From positions 1 to 54,845 of the forward strand of contig CAJWNY010000009.1 of assembly GCA_913043815.1 (NCBI GenBank): DNA of 54,845 bases, given 5' to 3'. Source of the stretch: an uncultured Gammaproteobacteria bacterium. GTDB taxonomy: Bacteria; Pseudomonadota; Gammaproteobacteria; Pseudomonadales; Azotimanducaceae. Position 1 is the first letter of the stretch. Each line of letters starts with the position of its first letter. The notes under the pieces were generated by a model, which did no database searches, was not told the DNA's origin, and was given only the letters and a program-made list of their open reading frames with translations. Positions 9,411 through 18,346 of the stretch are shown piece after piece. Position numbers and translations under genes: made by a program.

Positions 9411-9977
9411 ATGATGGCAGACACTGACCATCGCTTACCATCCGCCCTTTGGACGCCCAGTCCAAACTGCGCGCCGCGGCTAGAAAATTTTGCCCCAGAG
9501 CTGATTGTTTTACATTGTGTTTCGTTACCAGAGGGTCACTACGGCACAGGTGCACCAGAGCGGCTATTTCTTAATAAATTAGACATTATGGAGCACCCAA
9601 GCTTTCAAGACTTAGAGGGCTTGCGCGTATCACCTCATTTGTTCATTGATCGGCTTGGCAATGTGCAGCAATTTGTTGGTTTTAATCATCAAGCTTGGCA
9701 TGCTGGCATTTCCTGTTGGCAGCATAGAAATGGCTGTAACGGCTATAGTATCGGCATTGAACTCGAAGGTACGGTCACATCAGACTTTACACAGGCGCAG
9801 TATCAATCGCTAACAATCGCCTGTCGCTGGCTGCTTGATTGTTATCCGACTATTGGTCTCGATTCCATTGTTGGTCATATGGAAATTGCGCCAACTCGAA
9901 AAAGTGATCCCGGTGTTGGATTTGATTGGCTCGCACTTTATCAAGCGCTGAATGCTGACTCTGCAAAATTATATTAG
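9411..9977 (+). CDS. ampD: 1,6-anhydro-N-acetylmuramyl-L-alanine amidase AmpD
   Basis: A cytoplasmic zinc amidase that releases the peptide from anhydro-muropeptides during cell-wall recycling; in relatives its loss derepresses AmpC beta-lactamase. The zinc ligands are visible: His in VLHCVSLPEG, His in GHMEIAPTRK and Asp in KSDPGVGFDW. NGYSIGIELEG is the conserved glutamate region. ATG 9411 (188 residues) matches the usual N-terminus; an ATG at 9366 would add 15 atypical residues. It lies 24 bases before aceE and is probably co-transcribed with it. An AmpG-like permease is encoded further along, at 15.8 kb. Confidence 0.95.
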   Translation: MMADTDHRLPSALWTPSPNCAPRLENFAPELIVLHCVSLPEGHYGTGAPERLFLNKLDIMEHPSFQDLEGLRVSPHLFIDRLGNVQQFVGFNHQAWHAGISCWQHRNGCNGYSIGIELEGTVTSDFTQAQYQSLTIACRWLLDCYPTIGLDSIVGHMEIAPTRKSDPGVGFDWLALYQALNADSAKLY

Positions 9978-10001
9978 TTTTTATGAAGGAGTAATTAATA
10001 A

Positions 10002-12713
10002 ATGAATGCTCAGGATCGGTTGGAGCAACAAGCAAAGCTAGATGTTGAAGAAATTCAGGAATGGATAGACGCGCTTGATGGGGTGCTAAAGCGTGACGGC
10101 ATTGCAGGCGCAACCCAATTGCTGAGAACGCTCTCTGCGGAGTTAACAAAAACTGGCTCTAGCTTGCCCTACACCGTTTCCACCCCCTATCGAAATACCA
10201 TTCCGACCTCCCAAGAAGCCTTTATGTCTGGCGATTTATTTATGGAGCGGCGCATTCGCAGTCTAATTCGCTGGAATGCTCTAGCCATGGTCGTTCGCGC
10301 AAATCGTCGCCCAGGAGATTTGGGTGGCCATATTTCTAGTTTTGCATCCTCGGCCACGTTATATGACGTTGGCTTTAACTATTTTTTCAAAGCGCCTAAC
10401 TCGGATCCATTAGTTACTCATTCAACTGCAGGAGACCTTATTTATTTTCAAGGTCACGCAGCACCTGGCATATACGCACGCTCGTTTTTGGAAGGTCGTC
10501 TTTCGGAAGAGCAGATGGACAACTTTCGCCGCGAAGTAGATGGCAAAGGCTTATCGTCTTACCCACACCCCTGGCTGATGCCGGACTACTGGCAGTTTCC
10601 AACTGTTTCTATGGGGCTAGGGCCTTTGCAGGCTATATACCAAGCTCATGTAATGAAATATTTAGACAGTCGCGGCTTGGTTGAAATGGGTGACCGTAAA
10701 GTTTGGGCTTTTCTGGGTGATGGTGAGTGCGATGAACCTGAGTCGCTTGGCGCATTATCTTTGGCCGGTCGAGAAAAGCTGGATAACCTGATTTTTGTCG
10801 TCAACTGCAACCTTCAGCGTTTAGATGGCCCAGTTCGCGGTAATGGAAAAATCATTCAAGAGTTAGAAGGTTACTTCAGAGGGGCTGAGTGGAACGTTCT
10901 GAAAGTAGTTTGGGGTCGTCTCTGGGATCCAATATTAGAAAAAGATAAGCAAGGCTTGCTGCAGGAGCAGTTGGATAAGATTGTTGATGGGGAATATCAG
11001 AACTTCAAAGCTAAAGGGGGTGGTTACGTTCGCGATAAGCTTTTTGGCCAGCACCCAGATTTGCTAAAAATGGTAGAGCATCTTACCGACGACGACATTT
11101 ATCGCCTCAATCGCGGTGGGCACGACCCGTTTAAAGTTTACGCGGCTTATCATGCTGCTACACAACATAAAGGTCAGCCCACAGTGATCTTGGCTAAAAC
11201 TGTGAAAGGTTACGGTATGGGTGATGCTGGAGAATCCGAAAACACTACCCACCAAGTCAAGAAATTGAACTTGGAAGAACTAAAGCATTTTCGTGATCGA
11301 TTTGACGTGCCGTTGGATGACGCACAGCTGGAGGATGTGCCTTACTTTCGGCCATCTCCGGACAGTTCAGAAATTGCCTATATGAATAAACAGCGCCATG
11401 CTCTGGGCGGCGCTATACCCCAACGGGTATTAGATCAAACCACGTTAACTATTCCTGGTTTGGAAATTTTTGACGCACAGCTAAAAGGCAGCGGTAAACG
11501 CAGTATCAGTACAACCATGGCGTTCGTGCGAATTCTTGGGTCGCTAATACGAGATAAGTCTTTGGGCAAGCGGGTGGTGCCTATTGTGCCTGATGAGGCG
11601 CGCACCTTTGGTATGGAGGGCATGTTTCGTCAGCTTGGAATTTACTCTTCAGTAGGACAGCTTTACGAACCCGAAGACTCCGATGCTTTGGCCGCTTATA
11701 AAGAATCAGAAAGTGGTCAGGTTATAGAGGCAGGCATAAATGAGGCGGGGGCATTTGCCGCATGGATGGCGGCGGCAACGTCTTATAGCACTCATCAATT
11801 CACGTTGTTGCCATTTTATGTTTACTACTCAATGTTTGGCTTTCAACGAATTGGAGATTTGGCATGGGCGGCAGGAGACTCTCAAGCCAAAGGATTTTTG
11901 TTGGGCGGTACCGCAGGCAGAACCACTCTGAATGGAGAGGGTCTTCAGCATCAAGACGGACACTCGCATTTGCTCGCAGCTACTGTGCCTAACTGTATAA
12001 GTTATGATCCCGCCTTTGGCTATGAACTTGCGGTTATTGTGCATCGCGGTTTGCGGCATATGTATGAAGAAAATGCAGCTGTATACTACTATATCACTTT
12101 AATGAATGAGTCTTACCAGCAGCCGGCTATGCCCGATGGTGTTGAGCAAGACATCGTTAACGGAATGTATTTGTTCTCAGAACAAGGCTGTGCCCAAGCG
12201 CCTGCTGTGCGCTTGTTTGGTAGCGGCACAATTTTACTCGAAGCAATAAAAGCGGCCGCAATGTTGGTTAAAGATTATGGCGTGCGCGTACAGGTTTGGA
12301 GCTTGACCAGTGCCACAGAGTTGGCTCGCGATATTCAAGACGTGGATCGGTGGAATTTATTACATCCGACTGCGGATGCAAAGCACTCTTATGTAGCTCA
12401 GTGCATGAATGATGATGCTGGCAAGAAATGGGTGGGTTCGCCTGTCATCGCGGTTTCAGATTATATGAAGGCGTTACCGGAGCAACTGCGTAGCGCGATA
12501 GACGCGCCCTTCCACGTGTTAGGTACTGATGGGTTTGGTCGTAGCGATACGCGCGAAAAGCTAAGGCATTTCTTTGAAGTAGATCGCCGTTTTATTGTTC
12601 TGGCTGCCTTAGGGCAGTTGTTGCGTGCTGGCAAGGTAGATGCAGAATTGGTGGAAAAAGCGCAAGCAGATTTGGGGTTGGATGCAGAAAAAACCAACCC
12701 TCGTTTGGTCTAG
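10002..12713 (+). CDS. aceE: pyruvate dehydrogenase E1 component, homodimeric
   Basis: A 903-residue thiamine-diphosphate enzyme that decarboxylates pyruvate and acetylates the lipoyl group of E2. The ThDP/Mg motif is GDGECDEPES at about residue 240, followed by NLIFVVNCNLQRLDGP; the second half has VPDEARTFGMEGMFRQ and the substrate-site QHQDGHSH. These, and the length near 890, match the gammaproteobacterial homodimeric form. A good GGAG precedes the ATG (GAAGGAGTAATTAATAA). aceF follows after 87 bases. No pdhR and no PdhR-like operator was seen in the short gap to ampD. Confidence 0.98.
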   Translation: MNAQDRLEQQAKLDVEEIQEWIDALDGVLKRDGIAGATQLLRTLSAELTKTGSSLPYTVSTPYRNTIPTSQEAFMSGDLFMERRIRSLIRWNALAMVVRANRRPGDLGGHISSFASSATLYDVGFNYFFKAPNSDPLVTHSTAGDLIYFQGHAAPGIYARSFLEGRLSEEQMDNFRREVDGKGLSSYPHPWLMPDYWQFPTVSMGLGPLQAIYQAHVMKYLDSRGLVEMGDRKVWAFLGDGECDEPESLGALSLAGREKLDNLIFVVNCNLQRLDGPVRGNGKIIQELEGYFRGAEWNVLKVVWGRLWDPILEKDKQGLLQEQLDKIVDGEYQNFKAKGGGYVRDKLFGQHPDLLKMVEHLTDDDIYRLNRGGHDPFKVYAAYHAATQHKGQPTVILAKTVKGYGMGDAGESENTTHQVKKLNLEELKHFRDRFDVPLDDAQLEDVPYFRPSPDSSEIAYMNKQRHALGGAIPQRVLDQTTLTIPGLEIFDAQLKGSGKRSISTTMAFVRILGSLIRDKSLGKRVVPIVPDEARTFGMEGMFRQLGIYSSVGQLYEPEDSDALAAYKESESGQVIEAGINEAGAFAAWMAAATSYSTHQFTLLPFYVYYSMFGFQRIGDLAWAAGDSQAKGFLLGGTAGRTTLNGEGLQHQDGHSHLLAATVPNCISYDPAFGYELAVIVHRGLRHMYEENAAVYYYITLMNESYQQPAMPDGVEQDIVNGMYLFSEQGCAQAPAVRLFGSGTILLEAIKAAAMLVKDYGVRVQVWSLTSATELARDIQDVDRWNLLHPTADAKHSYVAQCMNDDAGKKWVGSPVIAVSDYMKALPEQLRSAIDAPFHVLGTDGFGRSDTREKLRHFFEVDRRFIVLAALGQLLRAGKVDAELVEKAQADLGLDAEKTNPRLV

Positions 12714-12800
12714 AAAATTTAGCAAACAGAAAAAACAGTAAAATAAATTAGATAAAAAAGCAGCCGTCGTTGGTTTAACTGTTGTTTAAGTGAGGAAGAT

Positions 12801-14531
12801 TTGGACGTACTTATACCCAATCTGGGTGATATCGATGAGGTAGAGGTGACTGAGCTATGCGTTTCGGTTGGCGATCTCGTAGGTGAAAACGACCCAATTA
12901 TTGTCATTGAATCTGATAAAGCATCCATGGAAGTGCCGGCGGGTGTTACAGGTGTCTTACAAAGCTTTGCCATTAGACTAGGCGATACGGTGGGTGAAGG
13001 GTCGCTCATCGCGCATATTTCTGTGGAGGCCAACGGGTCAGGGGCAGTGAGTGATACCCAGGAGCCGAAATTAGATCAATCGCAATCTGACGCGCCGACG
13101 TCAGGTATCGGTGCTCCCGACGTTGTCAGTGACGCTGTCGCCTCGACAGCTGCTGAATCTTCACGCTCAACCAATGAAAAGAAAGACGTAGATGTATTGG
13201 TGCCTGACTTAGGTGACATTGACGAAGTTGAAGTCATTGAGGTCGGTATCGAGGTGGGTGATAGCGTAAGCCTTGGTGATCTTCTGTTGGTTTTAGAGTC
13301 AGACAAAGCATCTATGGAAATTCCTGCGGAATTCGGCGGAGAAGTTGTAAAGCTTGCTGTAGTGGTAGGGGACCAAGTTTCCGCCGGCAGCCTGATTGCA
13401 GTGATTTCAACAGCAGACACTAGCAGCGTTTCTTTTGTTAGGGAAAATATGGCAAATCCGGATTTAAGCTCCAAAGAGACTGAATCGGTAGGAAAGGAGG
13501 ATAAAAATGAAACTTTCGACGGAGGTTTTTTTAGCGATCTTTCTACCGACGCATCCACTAATAAAACGGCACCACCGCCTGCCTCCGTCGAGACCCCGGT
13601 AGCGGGCGTAAGCGCAATCGATAAAAATATTTACGCCGGTCCGGCGGTGCGCAGATTGGCTCGTGAGCTGGGTGTGGATTTAGCCGTTATAAAAGGCACT
13701 GGTAACCGCGGACGGCTGACTAAAGACGACGTTAAGGTTCATGTTAAAACGCAATTGAAGCAGGAAGCGGTTGGGCGCGGTGCTAGCGCCGCTAGCGGTA
13801 TTCCAACACCGCCAGAGATAGATTTTTCTCGTTTTGGTGAAATAGAGGCCATGCCGCTCTCGCGCATTCAAAAGCAGGTTGCTGTGAATATGCATCTCAG
13901 CTGGCTCAACGTACCCCATGTTACCCAGCATGGAAAAGCAGATATTACTGAATTAGAAACTTTTCGTAAGGGTCTAAAGCCGGAAGCTGTTACTCGAGAC
14001 CTCAGTCTTACGCTCTTGGCTTTTTTGGTGAAAGCGTGTTGTCACGCTTTAGAGGTTTATCCTAAATTCAACAGTTCGCTGCACAGTGACGGCAGCCAAA
14101 TCATTGTGAAAAAGTATATGAACATTGGTATTGCAGTAGACACTCCTAGTGGGTTGGTGGTGCCGGTGATACGGGACGCCAACAAGATGGGTATTTGGCA
14201 GCTTTGTGAATCTATTGGTGTTCTCGCAGAAAAAGCGCGCAACAAAAAGTTAGCTATGGATGACTTAAGTGGAGGCACTTTTACAATTTCCAGCCTGGGA
14301 GCTATTGGTGGCACCGGTTTTACGCCCATCGTGAATACGCCGGAAGTGGCCATTTTAGGTGTGGCATCTTCTGCAATGGACCCGGTCTGGGACGGCGCAG
14401 AATTTAGTCCTAAACTAATGCTACCCTTGTCATTGTCCTATGATCACCGAGTGATCAACGGCGTTGACGGCGGGCAGTTTATGCTCCTCCTCACTCAGAT
14501 ATTGGGTGATATCAGACGTTTGGCTTTGTAG
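12801..14531 (+). CDS. aceF: dihydrolipoamide acetyltransferase, pyruvate dehydrogenase E2
   Basis: 576 residues. Two lipoyl domains come first, each with ESDKASMEVP/IP: lipoylated lysines K40 and K169, separated by a Ser/Ala/Asp-rich linker. A second linker is followed by the E1/E3-binding domain (AGPAVRRLARELGVDL) and the catalytic acetyltransferase domain, ending in the active-site SYDHRVINGVDGGQF. The start is TTG with GAGGAAG upstream; the next residues (DVLIPNLGD) are the normal beginning of a lipoyl domain, so a TTG start is required. No lpd (E3) gene follows; E3 must be encoded elsewhere. Confidence 0.97.
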   Translation: MDVLIPNLGDIDEVEVTELCVSVGDLVGENDPIIVIESDKASMEVPAGVTGVLQSFAIRLGDTVGEGSLIAHISVEANGSGAVSDTQEPKLDQSQSDAPTSGIGAPDVVSDAVASTAAESSRSTNEKKDVDVLVPDLGDIDEVEVIEVGIEVGDSVSLGDLLLVLESDKASMEIPAEFGGEVVKLAVVVGDQVSAGSLIAVISTADTSSVSFVRENMANPDLSSKETESVGKEDKNETFDGGFFSDLSTDASTNKTAPPPASVETPVAGVSAIDKNIYAGPAVRRLARELGVDLAVIKGTGNRGRLTKDDVKVHVKTQLKQEAVGRGASAASGIPTPPEIDFSRFGEIEAMPLSRIQKQVAVNMHLSWLNVPHVTQHGKADITELETFRKGLKPEAVTRDLSLTLLAFLVKACCHALEVYPKFNSSLHSDGSQIIVKKYMNIGIAVDTPSGLVVPVIRDANKMGIWQLCESIGVLAEKARNKKLAMDDLSGGTFTISSLGAIGGTGFTPIVNTPEVAILGVASSAMDPVWDGAEFSPKLMLPLSLSYDHRVINGVDGGQFMLLLTQILGDIRRLAL

Positions 14532-14557
14532 GTATTTTTTTACCGTCCCTTTTCATG

Positions 14558-15160
14558 TCAGGCACTTTTTTGAGGTCCTCTCCACTGAGGTTCCTCAGTA
14601 TTATTCATCAAGGTTCGAGCCAGTACAAAAAAGTAGTCGCTGAGCCTATTGAGATAAACGCCGGCTGCGCGCAAATTCTGTGCAGCCTCTGTCTTTTCGA
14701 TAGAGTTGCCCGAAAAGTCTTGGTCTTCCAACACCGACCATAAGTCTGTTTCCGCTCGCCTACATACTGTTCTGCAAACGTGACTGTGAGCCGCAGCAAT
14801 CGACCCGCCAGGTATAACAAACTCAGTTAGTGGTGGGAGCTTTGTGTTCATCAATTCAACAGCTTGGCTAATGGCATCTTGGCCGGTGACTAATGTCTTG
14901 GCGTCATACTGGCCCTCTAGAGCTAAGACAGCACCAAGGTCAAATAAGGCTTGTTGAACTTCGCTCAGATTAGTTTGTACCTTGTCAGATTGATCAACCT
15001 CAGTAAGATGATAGCGCAGCAAGCCAATAGCGCTGTTGAGCTCATCAGTGCTGCCCAGTGCCCTGATTATTGGCGCCGTTTTGGCAATTTTTTTGCCCGT
15101 GGCCAGTCTTGTTTGACCGCCGTCTCCATTATTTGTTGTCACTCGACTGATTCGACTCAT
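14558..15160 (-). CDS. PduO-type ATP:cob(I)alamin adenosyltransferase
   Basis: 200 residues from ATG 15160; an upstream in-frame TTG at 15199 is less likely. It transfers adenosyl from ATP to cob(I)alamin, making adenosylcobalamin. Diagnostic stretches are NNGDGGQTRLA at the N-terminus (ATP binding), RALGSTDELNSAIG, FVIPGGSIAAAHSHVCRTVCRRAE and the C-terminal LNRLSDYFFVLAR. Length is typical of PduO/MMAB monodomain enzymes. It is convergent with aceF 26 bases away. No B12 riboswitch was seen upstream. An adenosylcobalamin user such as methylmalonyl-CoA mutase is not in this window. Confidence 0.95.
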   Translation of the reverse strand: MSRISRVTTNNGDGGQTRLATGKKIAKTAPIIRALGSTDELNSAIGLLRYHLTEVDQSDKVQTNLSEVQQALFDLGAVLALEGQYDAKTLVTGQDAISQAVELMNTKLPPLTEFVIPGGSIAAAHSHVCRTVCRRAETDLWSVLEDQDFSGNSIEKTEAAQNLRAAGVYLNRLSDYFFVLARTLMNNTEEPQWRGPQKSA

Positions 15161-15340
15161 AACTGATTTTTTTCCTTCGCATATGATCGGCGGTAGCAAA
15201 CGTGTGTAGTGGTCATGGTATAACGAAATACATTGGACTAAATTGCAGAATTTTCATCTGCTGTCGCGACGACAAGCTCTTTATGATTTAGGCTTGCAAG
15301 ATAGTAGGCAGTTGTTGAGTAGTTTAAAGGAGACGAAAAT

Positions 15341-15823
15341 ATGCCCTCATTTGATGTTGTTTCAGAAGTAGATTTGCATGAGATACGTAATGCCGTGGAT
15401 CAGGCCGTTCGAGAAATGCGTACCCGTTTTGATTTTCGCAATGTTGAAGCAGATATCGAGCTAGAGGAAAAAAGCATTTTGTTAACCGCGCCAGAAGAAT
15501 TTCAGTTAGGGCAGCTGAAAGATATTTTGCGCGACAAAATGACTTCTCGTGGCGTTGATAGTCGCGCACTTACGCCGGGTGACGTAGAGGGCGCTGGCAA
15601 GTTGAAGCGACAAAAGTTTACGCTAGCCCAGGGCCTAGATAAGGACAACGCGAAGAAGCTGATTAAGGTGTTGAAAGAAGCTAAGCTAAAAGTGCAAAGC
15701 CAAATCAATGACGACAAGGTGCGCGTTACCGGAAAAAAACGTGATGACTTACAAGCGGCTATGGCGGCCCTGAAAGAGAGTGATGTAGACCTGCCCTTGC
15801 AGTTCAACAATTTCCGTGACTGA
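15341..15823 (+). CDS. yajQ: YajQ-family nucleotide/c-di-GMP-binding protein
   Basis: 160 residues, the normal family length. It begins PSFDVVSEVDLHEIRNAV, followed by FDFRN and the lysine-rich KDNAKKLIKVLKE, and ends with LQFNNFRD, all hallmarks of YajQ (UPF0234). Family members bind nucleotides, and some bind cyclic di-GMP to modulate transcription regulators. Strong AAAGGAG upstream of the ATG. The stop overlaps the GTG start of the next gene by eight bases, suggesting translational coupling. Confidence 0.95.
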   Translation: MPSFDVVSEVDLHEIRNAVDQAVREMRTRFDFRNVEADIELEEKSILLTAPEEFQLGQLKDILRDKMTSRGVDSRALTPGDVEGAGKLKRQKFTLAQGLDKDNAKKLIKVLKEAKLKVQSQINDDKVRVTGKKRDDLQAAMAALKESDVDLPLQFNNFRD

Positions 15824-17156
15824 TTTAAATAGCTCAACTGAATTAGTCGGTGAGTCGCTTTGGCAGCAGTTGCTCGACCGGCGCATGCTCATATGTATTG
15901 CTACAGGTTTTGCCTCGGGTTTGCCGCTTTATCTACTGATTCAACTGGTTCCTGCGTGGATGCGACTTGAGGGCGTAAGCCTCACTGCCATTGGCTTTTT
16001 CACGATCGTACAATATCCCTACGCTATTAAATTCATGTGGGCGCCAGTTCTTGAACGCTACTCATTGCCCATGCTTGGGCGGCGCAGAAGTTGGATGCTC
16101 ATTACTCAATTAGCGCTGATTTTTTTCATCGGTTCCCTAGGTTATTGGCAGCCCGACTCCCAACTGCAAACTATTACCTTTATTGCTGCCGCGGTTGCTG
16201 TTTTTAGTGCTACGCAAGATATTGCATTAGACGCCTATCGCCGAGAAATTTTGGAAACGGAAGGCCAGCTAGCGCTAGGCAATACTATTCACGTCCAGGC
16301 CTATCGCGTAGCTGGGTTTATACCAGGCTCCTTAGGCTTGTTTCTCGCAGGCAGCGTGAGTTGGGAGATAAACTTTACGGTGATGGCAGCGTTTATGGGT
16401 GTTGGCGTATTGCTTACGCTATTTATTAACGAGCCTAAAACCTTGGCTCCGCCGCCGTCTAATCTTTGGCAGGCCACATATTTACCCTTTCAAGAGTTCT
16501 TCCAGCGTCGCGCTCTGGGGCCAGCTTTGGCAGTACTGGCTTTTATGGTGCTGTATAAGCTCGGCGACAATATGGCCACAGCATTGTCCACACCTTTTTA
16601 TATTGATGCCGGATTTAGCACGAAGCAGATTGCCATAATCGCCAAAAACGCCGCGTTTTGGCCGGCCATCATAGGTGGTTTTTTGGGTGCAATTGCCATT
16701 TTTAAGATCGGTATTAATCGTGCCCTTTGGGTTTTTGGAGTTTTTCAGCTGGTGACTATTTTTGGTTTTGTTTGGTTGTCTCAAGCAGGCACCGACCCTT
16801 GGGTGCTGGCTATTGTCATTGCCGGTGAGTATTTGGGCGCGGGGCTGGGCACATCTGCGTATGTTGCCTACATTGCGAGGGAAACCTCCCGCATGGCAGT
16901 GGCCACTCAACTCGCATTGTTTACCGCCTTGGCCTCTCTGCCCCGGGTGATTACCTCTAGCTTCAGTGGGTTAATTGTCGACAATATTGGCTGGACAGAT
17001 TTTTTCTACTTGAGCGCTTTACTGGCAGTACCCGGTATGCTTTTACTCTATTGGGTTGCGCCTTGGAACGCGATACAAACTCAATCACCAAGTAAATCTG
17101 GTTCCATTATTGTTGCCAGTGGTAGTGGCTCGGTATCTTCTGACCCAAAAACGTGA
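15816..17156 (+). CDS. AmpG-like major facilitator permease
   Basis: 446 residues, about 12 hydrophobic helices. AmpG-type marks are GFASGLPLYLL in helix 1, YPYAIKFMWAPVLERY before helix 3 and SATQDIALDAYRREIL in helix 4. AmpG imports anhydro-muropeptides for cell-wall recycling, which would fit with the ampD gene in this window, but related MFS subgroups transport other compounds. It starts with GTG inside the end of yajQ. Its last 50 bases overlap the oppositely transcribed alkyltransferase-like gene. AmpG is my best call; the substrate is not proven. Confidence 0.8.
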   Translation: MTDLNSSTELVGESLWQQLLDRRMLICIATGFASGLPLYLLIQLVPAWMRLEGVSLTAIGFFTIVQYPYAIKFMWAPVLERYSLPMLGRRRSWMLITQLALIFFIGSLGYWQPDSQLQTITFIAAAVAVFSATQDIALDAYRREILETEGQLALGNTIHVQAYRVAGFIPGSLGLFLAGSVSWEINFTVMAAFMGVGVLLTLFINEPKTLAPPPSNLWQATYLPFQEFFQRRALGPALAVLAFMVLYKLGDNMATALSTPFYIDAGFSTKQIAIIAKNAAFWPAIIGGFLGAIAIFKIGINRALWVFGVFQLVTIFGFVWLSQAGTDPWVLAIVIAGEYLGAGLGTSAYVAYIARETSRMAVATQLALFTALASLPRVITSSFSGLIVDNIGWTDFFYLSALLAVPGMLLLYWVAPWNAIQTQSPSKSGSIIVASGSGSVSSDPKT

Positions 17157-17538
17157 CGTCCTCAGCTTCAAGTAGCCGTCGTTGTTCGATCATGCGAGAA
17201 CCGCTACGCTCGGCGAGTTTCATCGAGGCGTTAACTACCCTGTGCCAAGGTAGCTTGGTGCCGGCAGGTAGGCGGCTAAGCGTGGTGCCCACATAGCGGG
17301 CATAACCGGGAAGCCCAGCAAGGTCAGCGATTTGTCCGTAGCTGGCAACTTTGCCTTTTGGAATGCTTGCTACAATTTGCCAAATGAGTTGGGGTTTATT
17401 CAGTTCAGTAGAGTCGTCAATAGTGTCAAAGTTCTGCGCGGTGGGTTGATTTTCTGGCCGGCTACCCCTATTTTCATCCTCTATAGACTGTAAGGTTTTA
17501 TTTATGTTCTGGTTGCTGTTGTTTTTCTTAATGCCCAT
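17107..17538 (-). CDS. alkyltransferase-like (ATL) DNA repair protein
   Basis: 143 residues with the MGMT C-terminal fold. The motif is PWHRVV with W98 where O6-alkylguanine transferases have the acceptor cysteine (PCHR). This marks the ATL/YbaZ group, which bind O6-alkylguanine and pass the lesion to nucleotide-excision repair rather than demethylating it. Other marks are IPKGKVASYGQIADLAGLPG and the RYVGTTLSRLP arginine-finger helix. The ATG at 17538 has AAAGG 11 bases upstream. The first 46 residues are low-complexity and atypical, so translation may begin later. It overlaps fxsA by 35 bases at its 5' end and the permease gene by 50 bases at its 3' end. Confidence 0.9.
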   Translation of the reverse strand: MGIKKNNSNQNINKTLQSIEDENRGSRPENQPTAQNFDTIDDSTELNKPQLIWQIVASIPKGKVASYGQIADLAGLPGYARYVGTTLSRLPAGTKLPWHRVVNASMKLAERSGSRMIEQRRLLEAEDVTFLGQKIPSHYHWQQ

Positions 17539-18016
17539 TATAGAAATGTACCTTTTGTTTACGGTTGCTGGCTACATTGATGCTTGGCCGACGGTTGCAT
17601 TAGTGATGCTTACTGCGGTTATTGGCGTTTCATTGCTAAAACGCCAAGGCTTAGCGACATTAACCCGAGGTTTAGGGCGGATGAATTCGGGCCAAGTGCC
17701 GGGACAAGAGATTGCTGAGGGTATTTTGCTTGGTATAGCCGGCGCGCTATTGATTACGCCCGGGTTTGTCACTGATGCCGTGGGTTTTCTTTTGCTTTTT
17801 CCGCCCAGTCGCATTGCTATTGCTGGCGCCATTCTGCGCAACGCGACCTTGCAGACTAATATGACTGCTAATACGAGGGCTAATGCGTTTTTTTATGGGC
17901 CAGATGTCGGGGTTCCGCCACCTGGACAAGGGGCAAGCCCAATCAAACCAACTGCGGATGCCAGTAAGCCTGGAGCCACTCTTGAGGGTGAGTATCTGCG
18001 TAAAGACGGCCGCTGA
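17504..18016 (+). CDS. fxsA: FxsA-family inner-membrane protein
   Basis: 170 residues, four hydrophobic segments in the first 115. LLFFLMPIIEMYLLF and the GxxLLKRQGLAT region are typical of FxsA, with AEGILLGIAGALLITPGFVTD in the second half. In E. coli, FxsA overproduction counters phage T7 exclusion by the F plasmid; its normal role is unclear. TAAGG is eight bases before the ATG. fxsA directly upstream of groES is a recurrent arrangement in gammaproteobacteria. A hydrophilic C-tail of about 50 residues follows the membrane part. Confidence 0.9.
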   Translation: MFWLLLFFLMPIIEMYLLFTVAGYIDAWPTVALVMLTAVIGVSLLKRQGLATLTRGLGRMNSGQVPGQEIAEGILLGIAGALLITPGFVTDAVGFLLLFPPSRIAIAGAILRNATLQTNMTANTRANAFFYGPDVGVPPPGQGASPIKPTADASKPGATLEGEYLRKDGR

Positions 18017-18160
18017 GACAGATTTAGCCGAATAAAGCTCTTTTTGGAGAGCGGCTACATTTTGCGTGTCTTCTCGAGGCATCGACGGGTCGGCGGTTGC
18101 TCGCCATTCAAATTATTAGCGTCAAAGGGCAAAATTAGGTCTCTATAATTTTAATCGGCC

Positions 18161-18189
18161 CTTGAATATCGCTGTACTAACCTTATTAT
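18161..18189 (+). promoter_or_regulatory. groESL promoter (sigma-70, possible sigma-32 overlap)
   Basis: TTGAAT (18162-18167) and TATTAT (18184-18189) are separated by 16 bases, a good housekeeping promoter. CTTGAA (18161-18166) and CCTTAT (18181-18186), 14 bases apart, also approximate a heat-shock sigma-32 promoter. The predicted start, near 18196, lies at the edge of the CIRCE hairpin. Confidence 0.65.
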
Positions 18190-18194
18190 ACTGC

Positions 18195-18236
18195 TTCTCG
18201 AACTAGCACTCTCTTCTAGAGACTGCTAATCGAGAA
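18195..18236 (+). promoter_or_regulatory. CIRCE element (HrcA operator) controlling groESL
   Basis: The core is CTAGCACTC (18203-18211), nine bases, then GACTGCTAA (18221-18229). The consensus is TTAGCACTC-N9-GAGTGCTAA, so 16 of 18 positions match and the spacing is exact. Outer arms TTCTCG (18195-18200) and CGAGAA (18231-18236) extend the palindrome. It sits just after the promoter, as in known HrcA-repressed groESL operons. hrcA itself is not in the window. Confidence 0.85.
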
Positions 18237-18346
18237 ACGACGTTTCGGCGTCAAATCATGTGGGAGCGAACTATAGCTAATGCGCGTGGTGACCTGTCAT
18301 TTTTTGGAAAGTATTCCGTATTTGGAGCAACTGGGAGAACTAGTTA

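Noticed and set aside
13076..13558. 160-codon minus-strand frame inside aceF
   Set aside because: Antisense to the lipoyl domains and linkers; the Ser/Thr/Pro-rich translation is the usual shadow of Ala/Asp/Glu-rich coding sequence.
14600..14625. GGTTCGAG-like stretch suggestive of a tRNA T-arm
   Set aside because: No acceptor, D or anticodon arms can be folded around it and it lies within the adenosyltransferase gene.
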